Below, piece after piece: positions 1 through 9,695 of a DNA stretch of 64,000 nucleotides. Positions within the stretch are counted from its first letter, which is position 1. Every line of letters begins with the position of its first letter. Position numbers and translations under genes: made by a program. The notes under the pieces were generated by a model. That model ran no database searches. It saw only the letters and a list, made by a program, of their open reading frames with translations, and was not told the DNA's origin. This stretch comes from Amycolatopsis benzoatilytica AK 16/65 (GTDB lineage Bacteria > Actinomycetota > Actinomycetes > Mycobacteriales > Pseudonocardiaceae), in contig NZ_KB912942.1 of NCBI RefSeq assembly GCF_000383915.1, positions 7,809,279 to 7,873,278 of the forward strand, written 5' to 3'.

Positions 1-2
1 TC

Positions 3-1211
3 GCACAGCTGCGGCAGGAAACCCCGGTGACGCGGATCGGTGACTTCTGGGCCGTGCTCCGCCACGCCGATGTGCGGCAGGTGCTCCGCAACCCGGCGCT
101 GTTCTCCTCGCAGCTCGGCGGAACTCAGATCCGGGACCCGGCGACGGCCGAGGACCTGCGCTACGTCCGGCGGATGATGCTCAACATGGACCCGCCCGAG
201 CACGGCAGGCTGCGCGGGCTGCTCACGAAAGCATTCACGCCCCGCGCGGTCAGCCGGATTTCGGAGCGGATCGAAACCTGGGCACAAGATCTCGTCTCCG
301 CGGTCGCTGACCGCGGAGAATGCGACTTCGCCAAGGACGTGGCCGCCGATCTGCCGTTGCTCACTCTCGCCGAGGTCTTCGGCGTGCCCGAGCAGGACCG
401 CCGGCTGATGTTCGACTGGAGCAACCGGGTGATCGGCTACCAAGACGCCGAATACGCGGTGAGCGCGACGGTCCAGGCCAGCGATGTCACCGATCTCGCC
501 CGCGGCGCCCTCGCGGTGCGCCCGGAGCCCGGCCCGGACGGCCAGATGCCGGACCCGCGCAGCCGAGCTGGCATGCCGGACCTCTACGCCTACGCGCACG
601 CCCTCGGCGAGCACAAGCGCGCGCACCCGGGCGACGACGTGATGAGCAACCTGATGCAGTACGTCGACGACGACGGCGGACGGGTGTCGATCGAGGAATT
701 CGAGAACCTGTTCTGGCTGTTTTCCGTGGCTGGAAACGAAACCCTGCGCAACGGCCTGCCGGGCGGGATGTTCGCGTTGCTCGAACATCCCGAGCAGTAC
801 CGGATGCTGCTGGCCGACCGGAGCCTTCTTCCCGGTGCGGTGGAAGAGATGTTGCGCTGGTGGACTCCGGTGATGAACTTTCGCCGCACTGCCGTCTCGG
901 ACACCCAGCTGTCCAATGTAGACATCAAGGCGGGGGACAAGGTGGTGGTGTGGTTCTCCTCCGCGAACCGGGACGAGGCGGTGTTCGCCGACCCGGACGC
1001 GTTCGACGTGACGCGCGCGCCGACCGAACATCTGACTTTCGGCCACGGCCCGCACTTCTGCCTTGGCTCGCACCTCGCCCGGATGCAGATGCGCGCCTTG
1101 TTCGAGGCGGTGTTCGATCAGCTGGGAGAGGTCCGGCTGGCTGGGGACGTGCGGCGGCTGCGGTCGAACTTCCAAAACGGCATCAAGAGCCTGCCCATCC
1201 GCTGGGGCTGA
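3..1211 (+). CDS. Cytochrome P450, 5'-truncated by window edge
   Basis: Haem-thiolate monooxygenase. The reading frame is open from the first base, and the residues before the first possible GTG (position 27; QLRQETPV) fit a P450 N-terminal region, so the true start lies outside the window. Visible motifs: NMDPPEHGRLR (C-helix region), an I-helix AGNET in place of the common AGxDT, and the haem-binding FGHGPHFCLG with the axial Cys. The AGNET signature is shared by the CYP124/125/142 group, which acts on steroids or methyl-branched lipids; substrate assignment from this alone is inference. No ferredoxin or reductase gene follows. Confidence 0.93.
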   Translation, partial: AQLRQETPVTRIGDFWAVLRHADVRQVLRNPALFSSQLGGTQIRDPATAEDLRYVRRMMLNMDPPEHGRLRGLLTKAFTPRAVSRISERIETWAQDLVSAVADRGECDFAKDVAADLPLLTLAEVFGVPEQDRRLMFDWSNRVIGYQDAEYAVSATVQASDVTDLARGALAVRPEPGPDGQMPDPRSRAGMPDLYAYAHALGEHKRAHPGDDVMSNLMQYVDDDGGRVSIEEFENLFWLFSVAGNETLRNGLPGGMFALLEHPEQYRMLLADRSLLPGAVEEMLRWWTPVMNFRRTAVSDTQLSNVDIKAGDKVVVWFSSANRDEAVFADPDAFDVTRAPTEHLTFGHGPHFCLGSHLARMQMRALFEAVFDQLGEVRLAGDVRRLRSNFQNGIKSLPIRWG

Positions 1212-1242
1212 GGCCGCGGGCTGTTTTGCTGGCGTCTTGGCG

Positions 1243-2223
1243 TTACTCGACGCTCCAGGCGTCGCCCCACTCCGCGTCGCGGGCCGCGCGGTAGCGGACG
1301 CCGTGTCGTTTCGACACGACGGTGCCGGGCGCGAGCCCGTCGGCGGTGCACAGGTCGAGCTGGACGAACCCCTTGTGTTTGCGCGGATGCCGGATGATCC
1401 GGGCGGACGGACGGTCCACCGGCGCGGAAGTGGCTGCCACGTAGGAGAACTTTTCGTCTTCGAAACCGAGCGTGCCAGCCTTGATCCGGCGGTGCACGCC
1501 GCTGCGGGGCAGCCGGGCGGAGAAGTGGCACCAGTCTTCACCGGGCTTGATGGGGCAGGCGTCGTCGTGCGGGCACGGCGCGACGACGCTGCGCCCCATC
1601 CCGCGCAGCACTTCGCGCGCCTCGCGGACGCGCTCGAACCCGGCCGGGGTGCCGGGCTCGATGAGCACGACGGTGCCCGCCTTCGCGGCGAGCCACTGGA
1701 CGACGTCCGCACGGCCGCTCTCGGGAAGCTCGCCGAGGACGTACGACAGTGTGACCAGGTCAGCCTCCGGTGCGGCGGACGCCGAATCCACCAGGCCGCG
1801 CTGCCAGGTCGTGTTCCGGACCGCGGGCTCGTCGGAGCTGGCCGCCAGCTTGCGACCCAACGCCAGCGCGGCAGCCACCTGCTCCAGCACGGTGCATTTT
1901 TCCAGCGACGGCCAGACGTCGGCCGCCGCCCACACCGCTGCTCCGGTGCCGCCGCCGACATCGACGTGAGTCTTCGGCGCGAAGCCGGGTGCGGCGGCAG
2001 CGACCTCGTCCAAGACCGCGCTGACCGCCGCGTAGGTGGCTGGCATCCGGTATCCGGCGTACGCGGCGACATCCAGCTCCGAGGCGAGGATCGGCGACGT
2101 TGCCGAGTCGCCTTGTCGATAGCGCTTGCTGAGCCGCTCGACGGCCTGCGCGAGCCGGGATTCGGGGAACCGGCCGAGCTCCTCGTCGAGGGCGGCGCGG
2201 AGAGAGTCGGGGAGGGCTGCCAC
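1243..2223 (-). CDS. Rsm22-like small ribosomal subunit methyltransferase
   Basis: SAM-dependent methyltransferase of 326 residues, GTG start. The SAM-binding motif HVDVGGGTGAAVWAA lies near residue 90. A Cys-rich stretch (CPHDDACPI then DWCHFSARLPRS) near residues 215-235 is characteristic of the Rsm22 family, thought to act on the small-subunit rRNA; related proteins may carry an Fe-S cluster. The gene stands alone and converges on the P450. No clear Shine-Dalgarno precedes the GTG, so the start could shift. The family call is good; the target nucleotide is unknown. Confidence 0.8.
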   Translation of the reverse strand: MAALPDSLRAALDEELGRFPESRLAQAVERLSKRYRQGDSATSPILASELDVAAYAGYRMPATYAAVSAVLDEVAAAAPGFAPKTHVDVGGGTGAAVWAAADVWPSLEKCTVLEQVAAALALGRKLAASSDEPAVRNTTWQRGLVDSASAAPEADLVTLSYVLGELPESGRADVVQWLAAKAGTVVLIEPGTPAGFERVREAREVLRGMGRSVVAPCPHDDACPIKPGEDWCHFSARLPRSGVHRRIKAGTLGFEDEKFSYVAATSAPVDRPSARIIRHPRKHKGFVQLDLCTADGLAPGTVVSKRHGVRYRAARDAEWGDAWSVE

Positions 2224-2309
2224 GGAGAGTGATTATCCCATGCCCGATTTGTCCACCGAGCTTCGCCTGAACTGCTAGTTTCGCGGCGGGGAAAAAACTT
2301 TGCGGATCG

Positions 2310-2336
2310 TGTCGATCCGGCCGCCGCCCGTTCGAC
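2310..2336 (+). promoter_or_regulatory. Candidate ECF42-type promoter of the YCII operon
   Basis: TGTCGA at 2310-2315, then a 17-nt spacer and CGAC at 2333-2336, about 40 nt before the first YCII start. This matches my recollection of the reported ECF42 sigma promoter (TGTCGA at -35, CGA/TC at -10), and an ECF42-type sigma gene lies 0.8 kb downstream. Self-activation of the module is an inference. Confidence 0.5.
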
Positions 2337-2376
2337 GCACCGGTGACAGCAAGCCACGAGCGAAGGGAATCCGAAG

Positions 2377-2805
2377 ATGCGATTCATGGTGATCATGAAG
2401 GCCAGCGAAGAGAGCGAAGCCGGCCAGCTGCCGAGCACCGAGCTGCTCGCTGAGATGGGCAAGTTCAACGAGGAACTGGTGCGGGCCGGCGTGATGCTCG
2501 CAGGTGAGGGGCTGTCGCCCAGCTCCGAGGGGGCCCGGGTGAAGTTCTCCGGCGACAGCGCGCCGACCGTGGTCGACGGGCCGTTCGCCGAGACCAAGGA
2601 GCTGATCGCCGGGTTCTGGATCCTGCAGGTCCGTTCGCTGGCCGAGGCGGTCGAGTGGATCAAGCGCGTGCCCAACACCGACGGGGCGCACCACGAGATC
2701 GAGATCCGGCGGATCTTCGAGGCCGAGGACTTCGGGGACAACCTGACACCGGAGCTGCGCGAGGCCGAGCAGAAACTGCGTGCCGAGGCGGAGAACAACG
2801 CGTGA
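2377..2805 (+). CDS. YCII/DGPF-domain protein (first of pair)
   Basis: 142-residue single-domain protein of the YCII (YciI-like) family. It carries the hallmark DGPF in VVDGPFAETKELIAGFWI, the motif that gives DGPF proteins their name. The fold resembles ferredoxin-like muconolactone isomerases but no substrate is known. An AAGGGAA-type RBS precedes the ATG. Its stop overlaps the GTG of a paralogue by 4 nt (GTGA), so the pair is translationally coupled. DGPF genes typically accompany ECF42 sigma factors, as here. This copy has a 20-residue Glu/Ala-rich C-terminal extension that the second copy lacks. Confidence 0.9.
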   Translation: MRFMVIMKASEESEAGQLPSTELLAEMGKFNEELVRAGVMLAGEGLSPSSEGARVKFSGDSAPTVVDGPFAETKELIAGFWILQVRSLAEAVEWIKRVPNTDGAHHEIEIRRIFEAEDFGDNLTPELREAEQKLRAEAENNA

Positions 2806-3158
2806 AATTCCTGGTCATGGTGAAGGCCAGCGAGGCGTCTGAGGCGGGAGAGCCGCCGAGCCCCGAACTGGCCGAGCAGATGGGCCGGTTCAACGAGGAG
2901 CTCGTCGCTTCCGGGCACTTCGTCCAGGCCGCCGGGCTCACCCCGAGTGCCGAGGGGGCCCGGCTGCTCTGGTTCGAGGGCGACCGCACTCCGCAGCTGG
3001 TCGACGGCCCGTTCGCGGAGACCAAGGAACTGGTCGCCGGCGTCTGGATCCTGCAGGGCGAGTCGGTCGCGGAGATCGTCGAGCTGATGAAGCGCGCTCC
3101 GAACCCGGACCGCCAGGCCGGCATCGTCGAGATCCGGCCGTTGTCCGCCGAGCTCTGA
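2802..3158 (+). CDS. YCII/DGPF-domain protein (second of pair)
   Basis: 118 residues, paralogous to the preceding gene: both open KF(M/L)V(I/M)xKASE and contain DGPFAETKEL followed by a GxWILQ segment. The GTG start at 2802 is set by the 4-nt overlap with the upstream stop; longer in-frame extensions would run through the first gene. The tandem arrangement suggests a local duplication, possibly forming a heterodimer. Function is unknown; the genomic link to the ECF42-type sigma factor is the main clue. Confidence 0.88.
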   Translation: MKFLVMVKASEASEAGEPPSPELAEQMGRFNEELVASGHFVQAAGLTPSAEGARLLWFEGDRTPQLVDGPFAETKELVAGVWILQGESVAEIVELMKRAPNPDRQAGIVEIRPLSAEL

Positions 3159-3165
3159 CGGCGCG

Positions 3166-3191
3166 CCCGCCCGAGGGTTGCCTCGGGCGGG
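3166..3191 (+). terminator. Hairpin between YCII pair and sigma gene
   Basis: Perfect 11-bp stem CCCGCCCGAGG / CCTCGGGCGGG with a GTTG loop, 8 nt after the YCII stop and 22 nt before the sigma GTG. There is no U-tract. It could terminate part of the transcripts and so make the sigma factor less abundant than the DGPF proteins. Confidence 0.6.
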
Positions 3192-3212
3192 CCGGGGCGG
3201 TCTGATGGGGCG

Positions 3213-4490
3213 GTGGACACGCACGGTGCCGTAGAGGCCGTTTGGCGGATCGAGTCGGCTCGGGTGATCGCGGGTCTCGCGCGCATGGTGCGCGACGTGG
3301 GCCTGGCCGAGGAGCTGGCGCAGGACGCGCTCGTCGCCGCGCTCGAACAGTGGCCGGAGACCGGTGTGCCGCGCAATCCGGGTGCCTGGCTGATGACGAT
3401 CGCGAAGCGGCGCGCGGTCGACCTGTTCCGCCGGAACGAGACGCTCGGCCGCAAGCTGGACGAGATCGGCCGGGCGCAGGAGCAGCTGGGCGAGGGTGTG
3501 CTGCCCGACTTGGACGCCGTGCTCGACGACGAGCACATCGAGGACGACCTGCTGCGCCTCGTGTTCACCGCCTGCCACCCGGTGCTGTCCACCCAAGCGC
3601 GGGTGGCGCTCACCCTGCGGATGCTCGGCGGGCTCACCACGGACGAGATCGCTCGCGCCTTCCTGGTGAAGGAATCCGCCGTCGCCCAGCGCATCGTGCG
3701 AGCGAAGAAGACGCTGGCCGATGCCAAGGTCCCGTTCGAGGTGCCGACCGGAGGCGAGCGCGTCGCGCGGGTCCCGGCGGTGCTCGAAGTGATCTATTTG
3801 ATCTTCAACGAGGGTTACGCCGCTACCCGCGGCGACGACTGGATGCGGCCTGCCCTGTGCGAGGACGCGCTGCGCCTCGGCCGCGTGCTGGCCGGCCTGA
3901 TGCCGGCCGAACCGGAGGTGCACGGACTGGTCGCGTTGATGGAGATCCAGGCGTCGCGTTCGGCCGCGCGCAGCGGCCCGAACGGCGAACCGGTGCTGCT
4001 CATGGACCAGAACCGCAGCCGCTGGGACCGGCTGCTGATCCAGCGCGGTCTCACCGCGCTGGCGCGCTCCGAAACGCTGGCGGACGGCACCTACGGGCCG
4101 TATTCGGCGCAGGCCGCGATCGCCGCCTGCCACGCCGTCGCGCTCACGCCGGAGGAGACCGACTGGGCCCGGATCGCCGCGCTCTACGCGGGGCTGGCGC
4201 AGCTCACTCCGTCTCCGGTGATCGAACTGAACCGGGCCGTCGCGGTGTCGATGGCCGAAGGTCCGGAAGCTGGGTTGGCGCTGGTAGACCGGTTGACGGA
4301 GGAGCCAGCGCTGAAGAACTACCACTTGCTGCCGAGCGTGCGCGGCGACTTCCTGTACAAGCTTGGCCGCCATGACGAGGCGCGCGCCGAGTTCGAGCGC
4401 GCCGCGACCATGACGGGCAATGCGCGGGAGCGCGCGCTGCTGCTGGAGCGCGCCGAGTCGTGTCGCAAACAGGAGGCCGGAATCGGGTAG
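3213..4490 (+). CDS. ECF42-type RNA polymerase sigma factor with TPR-like C-terminus
   Basis: 425 residues. The N-terminal ~170 residues hold sigma region 2 (DVGLAEELAQDALVAALEQW, then NPGAWLMTIAKRRAVDLFRR) and region 4 (LTLRMLGGLTTDEIARAFLV). The long C-terminal half (about residues 180-420), with LIFNEGYAA, a stretch of helical repeats and a LLPSVRGDFLYKLGR motif, is the SnoaL-independent, TPR-like extension typical of the ECF42 group. No anti-sigma gene is present, as usual for this group, where the C-terminus is thought to control activity. It sits directly behind two DGPF genes, the conserved ECF42 context. GTG start. The stimulus is unknown. Confidence 0.9.
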   Translation: MDTHGAVEAVWRIESARVIAGLARMVRDVGLAEELAQDALVAALEQWPETGVPRNPGAWLMTIAKRRAVDLFRRNETLGRKLDEIGRAQEQLGEGVLPDLDAVLDDEHIEDDLLRLVFTACHPVLSTQARVALTLRMLGGLTTDEIARAFLVKESAVAQRIVRAKKTLADAKVPFEVPTGGERVARVPAVLEVIYLIFNEGYAATRGDDWMRPALCEDALRLGRVLAGLMPAEPEVHGLVALMEIQASRSAARSGPNGEPVLLMDQNRSRWDRLLIQRGLTALARSETLADGTYGPYSAQAAIAACHAVALTPEETDWARIAALYAGLAQLTPSPVIELNRAVAVSMAEGPEAGLALVDRLTEEPALKNYHLLPSVRGDFLYKLGRHDEARAEFERAATMTGNARERALLLERAESCRKQEAGIG

Positions 4491-4570
4491 CGGGCGGGCT
4501 GCGGACCTGAGGTTCATGCCCGCAACGGTCCGCCACCGGGCCGACAATTCCGGTCGTCCGCCCGGTCGAT

Positions 4571-4608
4571 CCACAGGCTTATCCACAAGTCGACAAGCCT
4601 GTGGACAA
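4571..4608. promoter_or_regulatory. Pair of opposed DnaA boxes inside a 10-bp inverted repeat
   Basis: TTATCCACA at 4579-4587 on the plus strand and TTGTCCACA on the minus strand (TGTGGACAA at 4600-4608) are both perfect DnaA-box sequences, 21 bp apart. The outer arms CCACAGGCTT (4571-4580) and AAGCCTGTGG (4595-4604) form a perfect 10-bp inverted repeat. The site lies between two convergent genes, so it is not a promoter. It could titrate DnaA, act as a terminator, or both. Confidence 0.65.
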
Positions 4609-4671
4609 CTCATCGCCGCTGGTCAGCGCGTCGCCTGACCTGAGTTGTCCCCCGATGTGGTGAAGAGCCGG

Positions 4672-5448
4672 TCAGCGGTTCCGGACGTACCCCAGTCGCA
4701 TCGACAACGCGGCCGCGGTACCGGCCACCGTCGCGCCCAGCTCGTCCGCCCGGCGCATCACCCGCGGGGCGGGCCCGGCCACGCTGATCGCCGCGATCGG
4801 ACGGCCGGAGTGGTCCCGTACCGCCGCCGCGACGCAGCCGACGTCCGGCTCGTTCTCCAGGTCGTCCACCGCCCAGCCGCGGCGGCGGGTGCGGGCCAGC
4901 TCGTCCAGCAGCCGGACCGGGTCGTTGATGGTCTTGAGGGTGAGGTTGTCGAGCTTCATCCGGCGCACCCGTTCCACCCGGTCCGCCTCCGGCAGTGCGG
5001 CGAGCCAAGCCTTGCCCAGCGACGTGGCGTGCTGCGGACGGCGGGTGCCCAGCCGGCAGGTGAGGGTGACCGCGTTGGCGCTGCGTTCGGTGGCGACGTA
5101 GACCATCGCGTCGTTGTCCGGCACCGCGAGGTAGGTCGTCTCGCCGGAGCGCTCGGCCAGCGCGGTGAGGTACCGCGGCGCGCACCGGTGCAGGTCGGTC
5201 GCCGCCATCGCGCGGGCACCCAGTTCGACCAGCCGGGTGCCGAGCCGTACACGCCCGGTGACGCTGTCCGCCTCGAGGTACTCCAGCCGCTTGAGTGTGC
5301 CGACGATCCGGTACGCCGCGCTGCGCGACAGCCCCAGCTGCCGGGCCAGCGCATTGGTGGAAATCTCCTGGTGCTGGCCGACGTGTTCGAGCACCGCGAG
5401 TCCTCGCTCCAAGGTGCCACTTTGGTCTAGACCACGCGTTTCGTCCAC
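4672..5448 (-). CDS. IclR-family transcriptional regulator
   Basis: 258 residues with the chosen GTG start, which follows GGAGG by 5 nt; an in-frame TTG 57 nt upstream has no better RBS. The N-terminal winged helix spans SGTLERGLAVLEHV to YLEAD, with recognition helix LSRSAAYRIVGTL; the remainder is the IclR effector domain (ATSLGKAWLA, GCVAAAVRD, AAISVAGP). Length is typical of the family. The target is unknown. A perfect DasR-type palindrome lies at codons 5-9 of this gene, suggesting control by the amino-sugar regulator encoded elsewhere in the window. Confidence 0.9.
   Translation of the reverse strand: MDETRGLDQSGTLERGLAVLEHVGQHQEISTNALARQLGLSRSAAYRIVGTLKRLEYLEADSVTGRVRLGTRLVELGARAMAATDLHRCAPRYLTALAERSGETTYLAVPDNDAMVYVATERSANAVTLTCRLGTRRPQHATSLGKAWLAALPEADRVERVRRMKLDNLTLKTINDPVRLLDELARTRRRGWAVDDLENEPDVGCVAAAVRDHSGRPIAAISVAGPAPRVMRRADELGATVAGTAAALSMRLGYVRNR
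5423..5434. promoter_or_regulatory. DasR-type (dre) palindrome in the 5' end of the iclR gene
   Basis: TGGTCTAGACCA, a perfect 12-bp palindrome identical to the core of the DasR responsive element. It starts 14 bp inside the iclR-type coding sequence. CTAG-containing palindromes are rare at this GC content. Binding here would act as a roadblock; this is inferred from the sequence match. Confidence 0.6.
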
Positions 5449-5610
5449 GTCTGCCTCCGCCTGTTGACGCTGTGTTTCCCGGTCACCGGCTACTGGTGCC
5501 GTCAAGCGGGTTTGGACGCTAACACCTCCGATGTATTCGCGGAAGATCTTGACACTTGCCCGGCATTATGGGTGGTCAAGGGGGCTGGCGAATGGTTCAA
5601 CCTCCGATCG

Positions 5611-5624
5611 GTAAGAATGCTTAC
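5611..5624. promoter_or_regulatory. Short inverted repeat upstream of murT
   Basis: GTAAG-AATG-CTTAC, 5-bp arms, in the 240-bp divergent gap between the iclR-type gene and murT, about 70 nt before murT. It could be an operator for either gene. Support is only the symmetry and position. Confidence 0.25.
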
Positions 5625-5693
5625 GAAGGGTAGCGGAGACTGGAGTCACCCTCTCAGGGAATTCACAGCGTCCAAAGCGCACGGTTTGCCGTG

Positions 5694-6920
5694 ATGTCCA
5701 CTCGTCTGCGCACCCGGGCGTCGGTCGCCGCCGGGCGGCTGACCGCATGGTTCTCCCGTACCGCTCGGCTCGGCCGCGGCGGCGTCATCGGCGGCCGCGT
5801 CACCCTCCGTCTCGATCCGTCGGCGCTGCGCCGGCTCGGCAGGGATCGCACCGTCGTGATGATCACTGGCACCAACGGGAAGACCACCACCGCGCTGATG
5901 CTCGCCCGCGCGCTCGAAGCGCTGGCCGAGGTCGCGCACAACGGCGACGGCGCGAACATGCCGGACGGTGTGGTCGCCGCGCTGGCCGCCCATCCGGACG
6001 CGCCGTACGCGGTGCTGGAAGTCGACGAGACCTACGTTCCGTGGGTGGCCGAGCAGGTGCAGCCGGCCGCGCTGGTGCTGCTCAATCTCAGCCGGGACCA
6101 GCTGGATCGCGTCGGCGAGGTGCGGATGATGGAGCGCGATCTGCGCGCCGCGTTCGCCCGGCTGCCCCGTACCGTCGTGGTCGCGAACTGTGACGACGTC
6201 CTGGTCACCTCGGCCGCCTCGGCGGCTGCCCGGCCGGTCTGGGTCGGCACCGGACGGCGCTGGTCCGGCGATTCCGTTTCCTGCCCGCGCTGCGGCGGCG
6301 CGATCACCCACGCCGACCGCGAGTGGCGGTGCGCGGCCTGCGCGTTCGCCCGGCCGGAGCCGACCTGGTCGCTGGACGGCGACCTGGTCACCACTCCCGC
6401 TGGCCGCCGGGTGGATCTCGACCTGCGGCTGCCCGGCGAGGCCAACCGGGCGAACGCCGCGCTCGCGCTCGCCGCGGCGCACTGCGTCGGCGTGCCCCCG
6501 CACACGGCTGCCGCACGACTGCGCACGATCACCGACATCGGCGGCCGGTACCGGACGGTTCGCCGCACCCGGCATTCGGTGCGGCTGATGCTGGCGAAGA
6601 ACCCGGCGGGCTGGGCCGAGACGCTGCGCGTGCTGGACGAAGACACCCCGGTGGTGGTGGCGGTCAACGCGCAGGAGGCGGACGGCCGCGATCTGTCGTG
6701 GCTCTGGGACGTGCACTTCGAACGGCTGCGCGGCCGTCAGGTCGTGGTGGCCGGCGAGCGGTCGGCTGATCTCGCGGTCCGCCTCTGCTACGCCGAGGTG
6801 CCGCACTGGTCGGTACCGGATCCGGTCAGCGCGATCGACACGCTGCCGCCTGGAGGGGTTGAACTGGTCGCCAACTACACCGCCTTCCGCGATCTGGTGG
6901 ACCGGTTGCCCGATGTCTGA
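5694..6920 (+). CDS. murT: Lipid II isoglutaminyl synthase, subunit MurT
   Basis: 408 residues. MurT activates the alpha-carboxyl of D-Glu in lipid II with ATP; GatD supplies ammonia. The Mur-ligase P-loop GTNGKTTTALML lies near residues 59-70, followed by VLEVDE and NLSRDQLDR. A Cys4 zinc ribbon (CPRC then CAAC, about residues 200-225) is a MurT-specific insertion, and the C-terminal DUF1727 region is present. ATG 5694 is chosen; a GTG lies immediately before it. The end overlaps gatD by 8 nt. Peptidoglycan amidation is a cytoplasmic-face step, and the operon continues into a two-component system. Confidence 0.95.
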   Translation: MSTRLRTRASVAAGRLTAWFSRTARLGRGGVIGGRVTLRLDPSALRRLGRDRTVVMITGTNGKTTTALMLARALEALAEVAHNGDGANMPDGVVAALAAHPDAPYAVLEVDETYVPWVAEQVQPAALVLLNLSRDQLDRVGEVRMMERDLRAAFARLPRTVVVANCDDVLVTSAASAAARPVWVGTGRRWSGDSVSCPRCGGAITHADREWRCAACAFARPEPTWSLDGDLVTTPAGRRVDLDLRLPGEANRANAALALAAAHCVGVPPHTAAARLRTITDIGGRYRTVRRTRHSVRLMLAKNPAGWAETLRVLDEDTPVVVAVNAQEADGRDLSWLWDVHFERLRGRQVVVAGERSADLAVRLCYAEVPHWSVPDPVSAIDTLPPGGVELVANYTAFRDLVDRLPDV

Positions 6921-7616
6921 TTCGACCGTCGGCATCGGGCTGCTGTTGCCCGAGGTGCTGGGCACGTACGGCGATTCCGGCAACGCGCAGGTGCTCTGCA
7001 AGCGGTTGCAATGGCGTGGCTACGACGCCGAGGTAGTGCCGGTCTCGCTCGACTCCGCCCTGCCCTCCGCTTTGGACTTGTACTTGATCGGCGGCGGCGA
7101 GGACATGGCGCAGGTACTGGCCGCGGACTTCCTGCGCGGCTCGCCGGGCCTGCGTCGTGCGGCCGACGAGGGCGCTCCGGTCTTCGGGGTGTGCGCCGGC
7201 CTGCAGATCCTGGGCACGAGCTTCCGCGGTGTCGACGGCGTCGACCATCCCGGGCTCGGGTTGCTCGATGTCGTCACCGCGCCCGCCGAGCAGCGGGCGG
7301 TGGCCGAGCTGGTGGTCCAGCCGGATCTGATCGACGCTCCGCTGACCGGGTTCGAGAACCACCAGGGCGCCAGCGTGGTCGGCCCGGGCAGCTCGCCGCT
7401 GGGCCGAGTCGTGCGAGGCACCGGCAACGGCGACGGCACCGAGGGCGCGGTCTCCGGCCACGTTCTCGGCACCTATCTGCACGGTCCGGCGCTCGCGCGC
7501 AATCCGGACCTGGCTGACCTGCTGCTCTCCTGGGTGCTCGGGCATTCGTTGAAGCCGCTGGAGCTGGCGGAAGTCGACACGTTGAGGTCGGAGCGGCTGG
7601 CTGCGCGCCGCCCGCG

Positions 7617-7620
<4 letters not shown>
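6913..7620 (+). CDS. gatD: Lipid II isoglutaminyl synthase, glutaminase subunit GatD
   Basis: 235 residues, class I glutamine amidotransferase of the CobB/CobQ type. It hydrolyses glutamine and channels ammonia to MurT. Nucleophile Cys94 sits in VFGVCAGLQIL and the catalytic His190 in GTYLHGPAL; LIGGGED forms the oxyanion region. The start is fixed by the 8-nt overlap with murT and the good N-terminal match (VGIGLLLPEVLGTYGDSGN). The stop overlaps the kinase start by 4 nt (ATGA). Confidence 0.96.
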
Positions 7621-9023
<1,403 letters not shown>

Positions 9024-9026
9024 GCC

Positions 9027-9695
9027 ATGCGGCTGCTGATCGTGGAGGACGAACTCGAGTTCGCCGAAACCCTTCGCCGTGGCCTGGTCGCCGAGGGGTT
9101 CACGGTGAACGTGGCGCACACCGGCGCGGACGGGCTGTGGTCGGCGATGGAGCACGACTACGACGCCGTGGTTCTCGACATCATGCTGCCCGAGCTGTCC
9201 GGCTACGAGGTGCTGAAGCGCTTGCGAGCGGCGGAGAACTGGACTCCGGTGCTGATGCTGACCGCGAAGGACGGCGAGTACGACGAGGCGGACGCGTTCG
9301 ACCTCGGCGCGGACGACTACCTGTCGAAGCCGTTCTCGTTCGTGGTGCTGCTGGCCCGGCTGCGCGCGCTGCTGCGCCGGGGCGCGCCGGCCCGCCCGGC
9401 GGTGCTGACCGCGGGCGACCTGCAGCTGGACCCGGCCGCCCGGACCGTCCACAGAGGAGAGACGCGGATCGAGCTCACGGCGCGGGAGTTCGGCCTGCTG
9501 GAGTTCCTGCTGCGGCGGCAGGGGGCGGCGTTGACGAAGAACGAGATCCTCGGGCATGTCTGGGACGCGCACTACGAAGGCGACGAGAACGTGGTCGAGG
9601 TGTACGTCGGGTACCTGCGCCGGAAGATCGACACGCCGTTCGGGACCAAGACGATCGAGACGGTGCGCGGGGTCGGCTACCGGCTCGTGGGATGA
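9027..9695 (+). CDS. OmpR/PhoB-family response regulator
   Basis: 222 residues. Receiver domain with acidic pair ED (residues 7-8), phospho-acceptor Asp51 in VVLDIMLPELSG, and conserved Lys in LSKPFSF; then a winged-helix output domain (ELTAREFGLLEFLL, VEVYVGYLRRKID, ETVRGVGYRL). It is the cognate partner of the kinase 3 nt upstream. Its stop overlaps the next start by 4 nt. Targets cannot be read from the sequence. Confidence 0.95.
   Translation: MRLLIVEDELEFAETLRRGLVAEGFTVNVAHTGADGLWSAMEHDYDAVVLDIMLPELSGYEVLKRLRAAENWTPVLMLTAKDGEYDEADAFDLGADDYLSKPFSFVVLLARLRALLRRGAPARPAVLTAGDLQLDPAARTVHRGETRIELTAREFGLLEFLLRRQGAALTKNEILGHVWDAHYEGDENVVEVYVGYLRRKIDTPFGTKTIETVRGVGYRLVG

Noticed and set aside
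5449..5505. TTG start for the iclR-type gene
   Set aside because: It adds 19 residues absent from typical family lengths, while GTG 5448 has GGAGG at 5 nt.
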